Virus record (IMG/VR): IMGVR_UViG_3300046723_000510
Span: 1 to 33,362 of that record
From: a virus
DNA: 33,362 nucleotides
Reading direction: 5' to 3' (one strand)
Positions 1 through 8,753 of the stretch are shown here, in pieces (the first letter of the stretch is position 1; every line of letters begins with the position of its first letter). Below the pieces are notes generated by a model. The model searched no databases. It had not been told where the DNA came from and saw only the letters and a list, made by a program, of their open reading frames with translations. The translations under genes and the position numbers were made by a program.

Positions 1-43
1 CCGGCGCCCCGAAGAGCGCCGGCGGGTGGCCGGCTATCCGGCC
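1..43 (-). terminator. Tandem inverted repeats after the tail tube gene
   Basis: Two perfect inverted repeats lie just downstream of the tail tube stop codon. Positions 28-33 pair with 38-43 (GGCCGG/CCGGCC, 4-nt loop) and positions 1-7 pair with 16-22 (CCGGCGC/GCGCCGG, 8-nt loop). On the minus-strand transcript these would fold as two consecutive GC hairpins. There is no T-tract within the window. They could attenuate or terminate transcription after the abundant tail tube mRNA; the role is inferred. Confidence 0.4.
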
Positions 44-1095
44 TATTCGGTGTAGCTTTTGACGTCGTTGATGACGGTGACGGTGACGTCCGCTTTCCCC
101 GTTTCCGAAGACCCGGCCTGCCAGTCATAGGACGACTCGTGACGGGCCTGCTGCTTCAGGTTTTCGGGACCGCCGCCGGTGAACTGGCAGGAAGGCGATT
201 CCACGAACATCGAGTAGGGGTAGTTGCCACCTTCCGAGCCGGGGATGTTCTGCTCGGACTGGAAGATGAACTGCAACCCGAAGATCGACGCGGCGATCAG
301 GGCATCCCAATCGACCACATCGAAGTCCCGACGCTGAAGGCTTCCCTGAAAGTGCAGGAAGCCGTCGGGCGAGTTCACCCGTTCGGTCGCCTGCGGGAAA
401 CCGGACGCGACTCCCAGCGGATGCACCGCCTCGAGCGACTGCTCGAGGGAGAAGTCGACCGAGTCGAGCAGCTTCGTCGCCGCAAGCGAGGTCGCGGTGA
501 CTTTCAGGTTGCGCCGGCGGAACGGCAGCACCGAAAGAGCATCGGTGTTCGAGATGGTGTCCGCCGGGTCGACCGTGAGCCGTTTGAGGTAGTTCGCCAT
601 GAGTGCCGTCTGCGCCTTGACGCCGTCCTGCGCCAGGGAGAAGGCCATGCTCGCGACGCTGACCCCGCGGGCTTCGAGCCATTTGTCGAAGTAAGCGAGG
701 GTCGCGCGGGCCGTCGCCGGTGAGGAACCGGGCTTCTTTTTGAAGGTGTGCTTGAAGATTTTTTTCGGCAGCACGGCTTCGAGCGGATCTTTGGTGGTGG
801 TCCCATCGGGTTCGACCGTCGTCACTTCCCCGAAGAGGAGGAGCATCAGGAAGCCCATGTAGCGGGTGTATGCGCGCATGTTCGCCTGACCCGTCGGCGC
901 GTATTCATTCTGCGCGCCGATGATCCGCCCGTCGATCTGCTGAATCTCGTCCGAGCGGTCGAGCAGCGCCGGCGTCGGCGCGAAGCCGATCTCCTCGGCC
1001 GGCAGGAACCAATCTTTCGTTTTCACGACCGAGGCGGTGTTCTCATTGCCTTCGGTCGACTCGAGCTCCAATTTCGCGTATCGCTGACTCGTCAT
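43..1095 (-). CDS. Major tail (tube) protein
   Basis: A 350-residue protein, the last complete gene of the head-to-tail operon. Its position after the connector and tail-terminator-sized genes, and its length, fit the major tail protein that polymerises into the tube of a long non-contractile tail. I recognise no catalytic motif. The N-terminal part is acidic (TEGNENTASV) and the C-terminus ends in a beta-rich KADVTVTVINDVKSYTE-like stretch, as often seen in tube proteins. ATG at 1095 is preceded by AAGGAG at good spacing. The identification rests mainly on gene order; a different minor tail structural role cannot be excluded. Confidence 0.6.
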   Translation of the reverse strand: MTSQRYAKLELESTEGNENTASVVKTKDWFLPAEEIGFAPTPALLDRSDEIQQIDGRIIGAQNEYAPTGQANMRAYTRYMGFLMLLLFGEVTTVEPDGTTTKDPLEAVLPKKIFKHTFKKKPGSSPATARATLAYFDKWLEARGVSVASMAFSLAQDGVKAQTALMANYLKRLTVDPADTISNTDALSVLPFRRRNLKVTATSLAATKLLDSVDFSLEQSLEAVHPLGVASGFPQATERVNSPDGFLHFQGSLQRRDFDVVDWDALIAASIFGLQFIFQSEQNIPGSEGGNYPYSMFVESPSCQFTGGGPENLKQQARHESSYDWQAGSSETGKADVTVTVINDVKSYTE

Positions 1096-1105
1096 CTCTG
1101 ACTCC

Positions 1106-1570
1106 TTATGTGTTTAGGGGTTCCTCGGTCTCGACCTGGCAATCGCACGTGAGCATGAGCATCGCCTGCCCCGACTGCGGCCGGACAATGACCGACTCGC
1201 CAGATGCGAGAGTCGAGTCATTCGCAACCCCTCCGAGGGAGCGGTCTGACTCGAGCGCGCTAACCACCTTCGCGATGAGCGCGTCCTGTTCGTCTTGCGC
1301 GGCCTCGGGGTCTGACTTCAGGGCGACCCACACCCGCACGTACAACCTCCAAACCCACCGCCGGCCCATCAGCGGGTCGACAATCGGGCCTTGAACTTCG
1401 TCGCTGTCGAGCTTGGCGCGGACGAAGCCGCGCGTTTGCATCGTCAGCAAGGGAAGCGCCGGCGCCTGCGTCGGCTCATAGCCGAGCACGGTGAGCCCTT
1501 CCACGAGCTCGAAGTTCGTCGCGAGGCCTTCCTTGACCTCGGCGAGCGGGTTTTCGGTGAGCGTCGGCAT
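1106..1570 (-). CDS. Tail terminator-like (tail completion) protein
   Basis: A 154-residue protein starting MPTLTENPLAEVKEGL. The ATG at 1570 overlaps the TGA of the preceding gp10-like gene (TGATG), so the two are translationally coupled. In tailed phages a protein of about 130-160 residues directly before the tail tube gene is usually the tail terminator, which caps the tube and docks it to the head. The sequence contains beta-strand-like stretches (RWVWRLYVRVWVALKS; AMLMLTCDCQVETEE) in keeping with that fold, but no diagnostic motif. Function is assigned from position and size. Confidence 0.5.
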   Translation of the reverse strand: MPTLTENPLAEVKEGLATNFELVEGLTVLGYEPTQAPALPLLTMQTRGFVRAKLDSDEVQGPIVDPLMGRRWVWRLYVRVWVALKSDPEAAQDEQDALIAKVVSALESDRSLGGVANDSTLASGESVIVRPQSGQAMLMLTCDCQVETEEPLNT

Positions 1571-2019
1571 CAGGCCGTGAACACTCCCGTCAACTCGGCG
1601 GCGAGGATCGAAGAGGCCTCGTGGCCGGCCTCGAACTCCTCCATCGCATCGCGGGCGTAGCGCTTCTCGCGGATCTTGACTTCTTTCACCGCGTGCCACG
1701 CGCCATCGGGCGTCTGAAAGATCAGGTAGTCGCCGTGGATCGGCTTGATCGTGCCGCCGTACTCGTGGATCGCCGCGTAGACGGGCGAGTCCTTGCCGAG
1801 CATGAAGCTGCCCTCCTCGCTCGGCACCGGCACGAGGAAGGAGCGGGAGAGTCGGCGCGTGCCGACGGTTTCCTTGAAGGCCTCGACCTTCTCGGCGATC
1901 AGCTTGCCGAGGAGCAGCGAGGCTTTGAGCAGGCCGCGAAGGAGCGCCGGGCCCACGTCGGCGGCGAAGTGCTCGCTCGCCGCCAGGGCGTCGCCCTCGG
2001 ACTCGATCAGCAATTTCAT
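1570..2019 (-). CDS. HK97 gp10-like head-tail joining protein
   Basis: A 149-residue protein starting MKLLIESEGDAL. The segment with SRSFLVPVPSEEGSF, then YAAIHEYGGTI, is the classical HK97 gp10-type signature: a strand followed by an A-x-x-x-E-Y/F-G motif. Family members sit at the head-tail junction or neck. ATG 2019 overlaps the TGA of the connector gene (ATGA). It lies between the head-tail adaptor and the tail terminator, the usual place. A longer upstream reading in the same frame overlaps the connector gene and is not used. Confidence 0.7.
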   Translation of the reverse strand: MKLLIESEGDALAASEHFAADVGPALLRGLLKASLLLGKLIAEKVEAFKETVGTRRLSRSFLVPVPSEEGSFMLGKDSPVYAAIHEYGGTIKPIHGDYLIFQTPDGAWHAVKEVKIREKRYARDAMEEFEAGHEASSILAAELTGVFTA

Positions 2020-2729
2020 ACCGCCACCGCCGAGGTCGTGTAACTCTCCTGGCCCTCGAGGAGCTCTTCGACGTCGGCCGGCATTTTGAGGCCGGCCATC
2101 GCTTTGCCGAAGTCCTCGGAGAAGAAGGCCTGATCGCGCTTGTGGATGTTCTGCAACCACATGAGCAGCGCCAGCTTGACGTTCGGCGGCACGGTTGTGC
2201 GATCCGGGCCGAAGCCCCATTTCGCGGTGACCCGCACCACGGCGTAGGAATTGAGTTCGGCCCGCACCTCGTTCGGCCAGGGCGTGCCGCCGCGCTCGTT
2301 GGAGGGAACGTGCGCAGAGAGGACGCCCCACCCGACGCCCTGCGCCGGCAACTCCTGCGGCAGAAGAAAGCGAACCCGGGTGAAGGTCGCCGCCGAACCG
2401 CTGAGCGGCTCGAGCGCGTATTCCTCGACGCCGAGTAAGCGCCAGGTCGCCTCGTCGCCCGGTGTCCCGCTCACCTCCACTTTTTCGACCGAGCGGCAGT
2501 CGGTTATCTCGGCGTGCTTGGCGCCGGGGTCGAAGGTGAACTCTCGGCTCGAGGCTTTGTCTTTCGAGTCGTCGCTGATGTAGCAATGACCCGTCCGCTC
2601 CACGATCCGAGCCGAGAGCCCTTCGATGATCTGTTCGAGCAGCGCGTCGCCGGGAAGGTCCGTTTTCCCCACGGCGAGGTAGGTGCGAACCTCCTCGGTG
2701 CTGACGAGTGCCTGATCGGCGAGCGCCAC
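2016..2729 (-). CDS. Head-tail connector (gp6/adaptor-like) protein
   Basis: A 237-residue protein. The N-terminus (ALVSTEEVRTYLAV... DALLEQIIEGLSARIVERTGH) resembles the helical start of HK97 gp6/SPP1 gp15-type adaptors, in which a short helix is followed by DxxLexlI and a membership helix. The C-terminal part (VPPNVKLALLMWLQNIHKRDQAFFSEDFG) also fits, since adaptors often end in a helix with P-x-x-V-k-x-A. The middle is longer than in minimal adaptors (about 100 aa), with a beta-rich insert. The start is GTG at 2729, four bases after the previous stop, with no well-spaced Shine-Dalgarno, so the exact start is uncertain. Confidence 0.6.
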   Translation of the reverse strand: MALADQALVSTEEVRTYLAVGKTDLPGDALLEQIIEGLSARIVERTGHCYISDDSKDKASSREFTFDPGAKHAEITDCRSVEKVEVSGTPGDEATWRLLGVEEYALEPLSGSAATFTRVRFLLPQELPAQGVGWGVLSAHVPSNERGGTPWPNEVRAELNSYAVVRVTAKWGFGPDRTTVPPNVKLALLMWLQNIHKRDQAFFSEDFGKAMAGLKMPADVEELLEGQESYTTSAVAV

Positions 2730-2732
2730 CCT

Positions 2733-3041
2733 TTACCGCCCGCGCCGGGCCGCCCTGCGTCCCGCCCAACCCTTCGGCTGTCGGTCTGCCCGATCCTGCT
2801 TCTGAGTCGCGACCGAGGCCTTGCGCGCATCGGCGCGCTGTTGCGCCCGATCCGCGGCCTCGCTCGGCGTCAGCTTGCGGTCGTGGTGGCGACGGGTGCC
2901 CGAGCGATCCTTCCGCTCGGGCAGGCCGCTGCCGCCCGACTTCCCTCCCCCGCGCTTGTCGCGCGAGGGAGAGTCCGACTTGTCACGAGATGGGCCGGTG
3001 GACTTGGCGCCACCGCTTTTGCCGTCTTTCGTGTCAGCCAT
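2733..3041 (-). CDS. Small, highly basic low-complexity protein
   Basis: A 102-residue protein dominated by Lys, Arg, Gly, Ser and Asp (GGGKSGGSGLPERKDRSG... ending GWAGRRAARRGR). It looks disordered and nucleic-acid-binding in composition. It lies 13 bases after the major capsid gene and four bases before the connector, a position where phages may encode a small capsid accessory or head-completion peptide. No family was recognised. ATG at 3041. Confidence 0.5.
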   Translation of the reverse strand: MADTKDGKSGGAKSTGPSRDKSDSPSRDKRGGGKSGGSGLPERKDRSGTRRHHDRKLTPSEAADRAQQRADARKASVATQKQDRADRQPKGWAGRRAARRGR

Positions 3042-3054
3042 CGCCGGTCAGCCC

Positions 3055-4809
3055 CTAGACGACCGGGGTCGGTTTGACGCCCGTCACGGTGACGAACGAT
3101 TTCGGCCGCACGACGATGAAGCCCATCCGCTCCTCGCCGCGGAACGAGGTCAGATTCTTTTTGAACCCGATGCTCGTGTCGATGTCGATGCGGAAGGGAG
3201 AGCGCCGAAGCACGATCCCGTCCATGAAGTTGCCGACGATGATCGGCGACTCGTCTTCTTCTTCGCCGGCGTCGAGCGGGATGTAGCTCGACCAGGTGAT
3301 CGGCAGCCCCAGGATCCGCGGCGGCGCCTGACCGAGCGGCGGGCCGCTGTCCGAGGTTCCCTCGGTTTGCATCGGCCCGTAGAGGAAGCCGATTGCGTCC
3401 TCGAAGGAGAGCGCGATGTCCGTCCACGTGGCCGGATTGAGCGCCCCGTCGGTCGGCTCCATGTGCCCTTCGACGCGGACCTGCTGCGCCGCCCGGAAGA
3501 TGGAGGTGATGAAGTTGCGCCCGGCGGATGCTTTCGCCGCTTCATCGACTTTGCGAGTCGGGATGTCTTCGTTTTTCAGGATGCCGAGAGGCTCGCCCGT
3601 TCCCGAACCGCTGAGAACGTCGTTCTCCTCCTGCACTCCGGTCACGGTGCCGAGCTCGGTGCTGATCCACCCGCGAGCAGCCGGGAAGTCTTCGAGCGTC
3701 GGGTTCGGGACGTCGGAGATGCCGGCGATGGTGAAGACCCGCGCCACCTCGAGGTCGAACGTCGGGTCCGATTCGGGCTTCGGTTCGCCCTCATCGACGT
3801 GCCCGACTGAGAGCCCCGATTTGAAGACCGGGAACTCGACCGCCGGCGAGCTCGTCCGAATCTCTCGGAAAAGCTGCACGACCTTCGCCTGCGCCCGCAG
3901 GAACGGAAGCGCCTGCTGAATGTCGGGGAGGATCAGGTCGACGTCTTCGAGGTCTTCGGTCGCCCATGCCTTCTGACGCTCGGGCGAGTTGAACTTCTCC
4001 TCGTAGTCGTGAAGGCGACTCGAGAGCTCCTGATCGTGCGTCTTGATCGCGTCACGCATTTCGAGGAAGAGGTTGTCGCCCTCCCATCGCTCGAGCTCCT
4101 TGCCGCGCTTGAGGCCTGCGCCCCGCGGGCCCGAGGCCGGTTGGTCGAAGTAGTCCTTGACCTGCTTCTCGAACTTCTCGATGCGCTCATCGAGTTCGGC
4201 CTTGAAGTCGGCCATCTCGGTCGACTCGCGTTTCTTGGAGAAGGCGACGAGCTCATCGACTTTTTCGCCGAGCTCCTTCTCGCGCTTCTCGACCTCGGCC
4301 TTGTCCTCGCCCTTTATGTCCATCTCGCCGAGACGCTTGACCAGGTCGCCGCGCAGCTTGTCGACCTGCTCGCCGACTGCCTTCATCGTGGCGAGGTCGC
4401 CATCTCCGAGGGTGTCGTCGTCATCGCCGTCAGCGCCGGCGAAGGGGAAGACGAACATCTTCGCCGTGAGCGGATTTCGCAGCGCCGCGAAGAGCCCGTC
4501 GAGCCCGACCGAGCGGAAAGCCCGGAAGGCGCCGCGGAGTCGGATTGAGCCGCCGGACACTTTGCGCGCCGTGCGCTTGGCGATTCCCTCGCGGCCCTGC
4601 CCGCTCGCGTGCACGATTGCGTGCAAGCCGGGGTCGACCGACAATGGGATGAGCGCTACGGACAGGCAGCCGATGGCGAAGCGATAGCCGAGGCGCTTGA
4701 CCGCGCGACGCGGCTTCGCTGCCCCGGGAAGTTCGACTGCAAGCCACACGGCGAGGAGGGCGAACACCGCGAGGGCGATGACGCCGAACGTCGTCAGGTT
4801 GTGGAACAT
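3055..4809 (-). CDS. Major capsid protein, HK97 fold, with hydrophobic N-terminal extension
   Basis: A 584-residue protein. Residues from about 285 carry the HK97 capsid core, including the hallmark GSGTGEPLGIL near residues 400-410 and the C-terminal VRPKSFVTVTGV strand. Residues about 138-225 are a charged coiled coil (KLRGDLVKRLGEMD; KREKELGEKVDELV) like the HK97 delta/scaffold domain that the maturation protease removes. The first 115 residues are odd: a strongly hydrophobic segment at about 5-27 (VIALAVFALLAVWLAVEL), a basic loop, and a second hydrophobic stretch at about 45-60. ATG 4809 has a well-spaced AAGGAG overlapping the protease stop, and codon third positions stay GC-rich from this start onward, so the extension appears genuinely coded. 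Ordinary starts at 4458 or 4386 lack a good ribosome site. Confidence 0.85.
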   Translation of the reverse strand: MFHNLTTFGVIALAVFALLAVWLAVELPGAAKPRRAVKRLGYRFAIGCLSVALIPLSVDPGLHAIVHASGQGREGIAKRTARKVSGGSIRLRGAFRAFRSVGLDGLFAALRNPLTAKMFVFPFAGADGDDDDTLGDGDLATMKAVGEQVDKLRGDLVKRLGEMDIKGEDKAEVEKREKELGEKVDELVAFSKKRESTEMADFKAELDERIEKFEKQVKDYFDQPASGPRGAGLKRGKELERWEGDNLFLEMRDAIKTHDQELSSRLHDYEEKFNSPERQKAWATEDLEDVDLILPDIQQALPFLRAQAKVVQLFREIRTSSPAVEFPVFKSGLSVGHVDEGEPKPESDPTFDLEVARVFTIAGISDVPNPTLEDFPAARGWISTELGTVTGVQEENDVLSGSGTGEPLGILKNEDIPTRKVDEAAKASAGRNFITSIFRAAQQVRVEGHMEPTDGALNPATWTDIALSFEDAIGFLYGPMQTEGTSDSGPPLGQAPPRILGLPITWSSYIPLDAGEEEDESPIIVGNFMDGIVLRRSPFRIDIDTSIGFKKNLTSFRGEERMGFIVVRPKSFVTVTGVKPTPVV

Positions 4810-4811
4810 CG

Positions 4812-5708
4812 TCACTCCTTCTCGATAGGTGGTGAGCCGAGCGCCTCGAGCAAATCGTTTGCGCCCCGCATGTAGGCCAACTCGATCAACTTTGCGTTAA
4901 CCGCTTCAGCGCCGGGGAGTTTGCCTCCGAGAAGGGCGTGAAGAGTGGCGATCTGCTCCGAAGGTAGCACCCCTCGTCGGTCAGACTTTGCGAAGTACCC
5001 CTCGAGCTCGTGGATCAGCGCCTTCGAGTGGCGATTCACCCGGGCGACGTGCTCGTCGTCGCGACCGCCGAGATTCTTGACCTCGCTGACCGTCGCGAGC
5101 TCGTTCGCCGGGAAGGTGACGGGCGACCACTCCCAGAGGTCGATGTCCTTGAGGAACCAGGCTTCGAGCTCGGCGTTGTATTCCTCGACCACGACGTCAT
5201 AGCCGATGGAGAGGCCGGTGACGACGCCGTCGAGCATCAGCGGCACGACCTCGTCTTTCACCTTCGGGATGTTGGAGAGGACGCCGACCACGTCGAGCCC
5301 GAACTCATCCTCGACGCCGGACTCCTGCTTGCCGATGGGCTCGCGGGTGGAATGCTGCCATAGCACCTTGACATCGGGTTTCTCGCGAAGCGTGCGCTCG
5401 AAGGCGCCGGGCATGATGATGTCGCCGTAGGCGTCGCGGTTGCCGAACACGGCGGCATAGCCGGCGATCCGCCGGCGTCCGTCATCCGACGGTTCCTCGA
5501 GGCGAAGACGCGACATCGGGAAGACCGACCGCCGTGCCTTGTGATGCCGCTCGCCGCTCGGCGCACTTTTCCCCATCAGGGAGGTCATCTGCGCTTCAGC
5601 TTCGGCTTTGGTCGCGTGGCAGCCCATGACCATGCCGCTGTCGCTGTTGACGCAGGCCCAGGGATGAGTCTCCGGACACTCGTCTGATTTTTCGACGTGG
5701 TATTTCAT
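4812..5708 (-). CDS. Prohead maturation protease, HK97 (S78) type
   Basis: A 298-residue protein. The catalytic pattern is visible: His119 in KVLWQHSTREPIG and Ser167 in VTGLSIGYD, with a downstream EWSPVTFPA segment. It would cleave the capsid delta domain inside the prohead. Residues 1-45 form an additional small domain with two or three cysteines (CPETHPWACVNSDSG... GCHATKAEAEAQ), a module I have seen at the front of phage proteases and in separate small phage proteins. The C-terminal 80 residues are probably self-cleaved scaffold-like sequence. ATG 5708 follows GGGGAG. It lies directly upstream of the capsid gene. Confidence 0.85.
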   Translation of the reverse strand: MKYHVEKSDECPETHPWACVNSDSGMVMGCHATKAEAEAQMTSLMGKSAPSGERHHKARRSVFPMSRLRLEEPSDDGRRRIAGYAAVFGNRDAYGDIIMPGAFERTLREKPDVKVLWQHSTREPIGKQESGVEDEFGLDVVGVLSNIPKVKDEVVPLMLDGVVTGLSIGYDVVVEEYNAELEAWFLKDIDLWEWSPVTFPANELATVSEVKNLGGRDDEHVARVNRHSKALIHELEGYFAKSDRRGVLPSEQIATLHALLGGKLPGAEAVNAKLIELAYMRGANDLLEALGSPPIEKE

Positions 5709-5778
5709 AGGACTCCCCTCGTTTGCCGAGGTCGAGTCCCGCCGCCCGGATCGCGCCGACGGGACTCGACTTCCCGGG

Positions 5779-6648
5779 TTAGGACGCGGCGACCGTCCGC
5801 AGCGCCATCAGCGGTGCTTTCGTGCCGGCCGCTTCTCCGATGGCGACCGTTTTCGGCAGCGGGTAGCCGCCGGCCGCGAGTGTGATGAGCTCGCGCTTGC
5901 CGGCGGTGCCGCCGAGCAGGTCGGCCGCCGCCGCGTCGGCGCTGACCAGGTGCAGCACTTTCGCCGCGCCCCCCTGCGAGCCGAGGGCCGCGTAGTAGTA
6001 ACGGCCCGGCTGTACCTGCACGACCGAGGCGAAGTCGAGCGCCTTCGCGCCGGCCGTGGCCGCGACTTCGTGGCCGCCGTTCGAGCCGAGCAGGTTGAGG
6101 TCCGCGTCGTAGATGCCGACGTCGACGGCGACCGAGTCGCCCGGGGTCTGCGTGGTGATCGTGACCGTTTTCGTGCCTTCGGTGAGGCCGGTCGCGTCAG
6201 CGGTCAGAGCCGGCACGTCCTGTTTGCCGAGCGTGCCCTTGAAGGTGACGATGTACGGCGTGGTGCCGTTTTCGTCGCCGGGCCCGCCGGTCACTTCGAC
6301 GTCGCCCGAGGCGATGTTCGAGAGCGCGACGAGCGCCGCCTGCACCGCCGCGGCTTCCGCGTTGAAGGCGATGGGCGCCGTCGTCTGACCCCTGAAGGTC
6401 AGCGTGAAGGTGCCTTTTTTCGCTTTGACCTGGACTTTCTGCACCTCGTTCGCCGCGGTGCTCGAGTCGCTGACGTCGAAGCCGAGCCCGACCAGGCCGA
6501 AGCCGGCCTTCGGCGAGAAGCGGGCGAGTTGCGCGACGCCGTCGGCGAGCGCGAGCTTTTCCGTGCTGAGTCCGGGGAGCTCGGGCACGTAGATGCCGGA
6601 CTCCGGGGAGACGTGGGCCGCGACGGGGCGACCGAATCCACTAGTCAT
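5779..6648 (-). CDS. Capsid decoration / head fibre-like structural protein
   Basis: A 289-residue protein. Residues about 70-170 form a beta-rich repeat-like domain (GTFTLTFRGQTTAPIAFNA..., AAAVQAALVALSNI..., DVEVTGGPG..., YIVTFKGTL) that occurs in phage and bacterial surface structural proteins. The C-terminus (VVQVQPGRYYYAAL) is also beta-rich. Its place between portal and protease suits a capsid decoration protein, and head display is inferred from that. ATG 6648 is chosen because AGGAGG, which overlaps the portal TAG stop, is 7 bases away; the in-frame ATG at 6654 would be too close. Confidence 0.5.
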   Translation of the reverse strand: MTSGFGRPVAAHVSPESGIYVPELPGLSTEKLALADGVAQLARFSPKAGFGLVGLGFDVSDSSTAANEVQKVQVKAKKGTFTLTFRGQTTAPIAFNAEAAAVQAALVALSNIASGDVEVTGGPGDENGTTPYIVTFKGTLGKQDVPALTADATGLTEGTKTVTITTQTPGDSVAVDVGIYDADLNLLGSNGGHEVAATAGAKALDFASVVQVQPGRYYYAALGSQGGAAKVLHLVSADAAAADLLGGTAGKRELITLAAGGYPLPKTVAIGEAAGTKAPLMALRTVAAS

Positions 6649-6659
6649 CTTCATTCCTC

Positions 6660-8753
6660 CTATTTCGGGACTTCTATGACGGGCAGACCAATCCGCGTGC
6701 AATTCGGGTGGCTGATCGGGTTGGCTTCGTATTCCTCGAGGGTCCACCGCGAACCGTTTGCGTCCGCGCACTCCTCGTCTTCGTCGCCGTCCATGATGTC
6801 GACGGACTCGATACCCGCCTCGCGCATAAGCCCCGCGCTCGACTGATTGAAGGTAACGGCGGCCTCGGTCCGAGCGATGCGCTCGGCCTGCCAGGTCGTG
6901 TACTCCTCGTAGACGCCCTTGATCCCCTTGATCGTCACGTCAGGCGCGCCGGCCTGCGTGGAGGTGAAGGTGCCGCCCTCGGCGATCTGCCGATAGGTGA
7001 GGCCGTGGGCGATGCCTTCGCGGACCTCCTCGAGCACCTCGTTCTTGACCCGGCCCGAGACCGAGGCGATGCCCTCGGGCCGGTTGGCGAGCGCTTTCAG
7101 GGTGCGCGCGATAAGCGACTCGCTCGCCGCCTGATCGACGGCCTCGGCGGTGATCTTGAAGGAGGCCAGCGCGAGCCCCTCTTGCATCGTCTCCACGACC
7201 TGATGGAAGTTGGCGGCGTCGTCTGACCATCCGTACTCGCTGAGCAGGCGCTCGAGCTCCGCGGCCTTTTCCTGCCCCTCCACGATGGAGAGAACCCGGT
7301 CGCGCTGCTCGGCGAAGTGCTTGACGATCTCCATTTTGCCGCGCTCGGAGAAGCGGGCTTTCGCCTCGAGGGCGTTGCGCAGCCACTCGGTGACGGTCGT
7401 CTTGGACTCGCGCAGCACCCACGACTCGAGGCGGTATCCGGGCCGCGCCTTCGGCACATTGACGCCGGGCTCTTCTTCGAGTTGCGGCGTCGGCGCGGCT
7501 TCGATGAGGTCGACAATCGGCCGCGATTTCGTCGGCATCCACAAGCTGTCGGCGCCGGCTTCTTCAATCGGATCGTCGCCGAGGTCGCCGCGGCCTTCGT
7601 TCGGCGTCTTGAGGCCGCCGGACACCTCTTTCGCGGCCCGTTCGGAGCGCCATCCTTCGGCCCGGGCGAGCGCCGGCACGACGGTCGTATCGAAGCGGAA
7701 GTCCTCGACGTCGGGATAGAAGGGCATCAGCGTGACTTTCGTCCACGTGGCGAAGAAGCCGAGCTTCGGCAGCATCGTGATCTTCCAGAAGATCGGCTCG
7801 GCATTCTCGAAGTTCGAGTAGGTGGCGCGGGTCATATCGCCGACCAGGACCGGCGGCACACCGAAGGCGGCGCATTGGCCCTCGCGGGCGAGCCGGCGCC
7901 CCTCGAGGTACTCGACGTCCTTTTGGGACTGCGTCAAGAGGGTGATGTCGGGATCGCCGCTGAGGATCGCGGCGCGATGGGCCCGGTCGACGCCCTTGAA
8001 CTCGGCCCATTCCTCCTTGTTGAGCTTGCGCTCTTCGGAGTCCATCTTGCCTTTGAAGCCGATGACCAGGTCCGGGCGGGCGGCGTTGCGGAAGAAGCGA
8101 TGGTCATAGCGGACGCCGAAGTACTCGCTGATGATGTCGTCTTTCGCGGCGCGAAGCGGGCTCATCCCGTAGAGGTCATCTTTCGGGTTTGCGTAGCGGC
8201 CGGCGACGACGATGCTCTTTTCGCCCTCGCCGCTGACCTTCGGGTTGTAGGGGTCGAGCGCGTCGAATTGCACGACGTCGACGCCGTTGACGTTCGGGTC
8301 GTAGCTGTAGCCCTCGATGGTGCCGCCCTCGCCGGGCTTGATCCGCACGAATTGCCCGCGCAGCGGGAAGAGTTGAGCGATGTCGCCGCCGCGCGAGGGC
8401 ACTATCTCCCAGAACCACTCGCCGATGACCTCGGCCCACTTGATCGTCCACTCGAAGAACATCAGCGCCGGGTCGCGCGGGCTCGGCCGGCGCAGGAGGT
8501 CGAGCATCTTGTGCTCTTCGATCCACTCGCCGCGGACCTTGACTTGCATCGGCACCTGCGTCGCCGAGCTCGAGATGAGGTTCACGCAACGGTTGACCCA
8601 CACCCGGTCGAAGTAGGCGTCGACCAACTCCTGCCGCGATTCGGGCTCATAGCGTTCGCCATAGGCGCCGGTCATTCCGTAGCCGTAGGTATCGGGAGTC
8701 GCCCCCCGCGGGCCCGACTTGCCGGTGAGGAAATCAAGGATGGCGCTACGCAA
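6660..8753 (-). CDS. Portal protein fused to a MuF-like head morphogenesis domain
   Basis: A 697-residue fusion. About the first 400 residues are an HK97/phage_portal-type protein (VNRCVNLISSSATQVPMQV; PLRGQFVRIKPG; FGVPPVLVGDMTRATYSNFE), forming the dodecameric DNA channel. The last 200 residues carry a MuF-like head morphogenesis domain: AERIARTEAAVTFNQSS and then MDGDEDEECADANG... ISHPNCTRIGLPV. The start chosen is TTG 8753 because a perfect AGGAGG lies six bases upstream, inside the end of the WbqC-like gene, whose TAG it overlaps. Upstream in-frame ATGs at 8792 and 8807 have no ribosome site. Portal-MuF fusions are known, but separate genes are the commoner arrangement. Confidence 0.85.
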   Translation of the reverse strand: MRSAILDFLTGKSGPRGATPDTYGYGMTGAYGERYEPESRQELVDAYFDRVWVNRCVNLISSSATQVPMQVKVRGEWIEEHKMLDLLRRPSPRDPALMFFEWTIKWAEVIGEWFWEIVPSRGGDIAQLFPLRGQFVRIKPGEGGTIEGYSYDPNVNGVDVVQFDALDPYNPKVSGEGEKSIVVAGRYANPKDDLYGMSPLRAAKDDIISEYFGVRYDHRFFRNAARPDLVIGFKGKMDSEERKLNKEEWAEFKGVDRAHRAAILSGDPDITLLTQSQKDVEYLEGRRLAREGQCAAFGVPPVLVGDMTRATYSNFENAEPIFWKITMLPKLGFFATWTKVTLMPFYPDVEDFRFDTTVVPALARAEGWRSERAAKEVSGGLKTPNEGRGDLGDDPIEEAGADSLWMPTKSRPIVDLIEAAPTPQLEEEPGVNVPKARPGYRLESWVLRESKTTVTEWLRNALEAKARFSERGKMEIVKHFAEQRDRVLSIVEGQEKAAELERLLSEYGWSDDAANFHQVVETMQEGLALASFKITAEAVDQAASESLIARTLKALANRPEGIASVSGRVKNEVLEEVREGIAHGLTYRQIAEGGTFTSTQAGAPDVTIKGIKGVYEEYTTWQAERIARTEAAVTFNQSSAGLMREAGIESVDIMDGDEDEECADANGSRWTLEEYEANPISHPNCTRIGLPVIEVPK

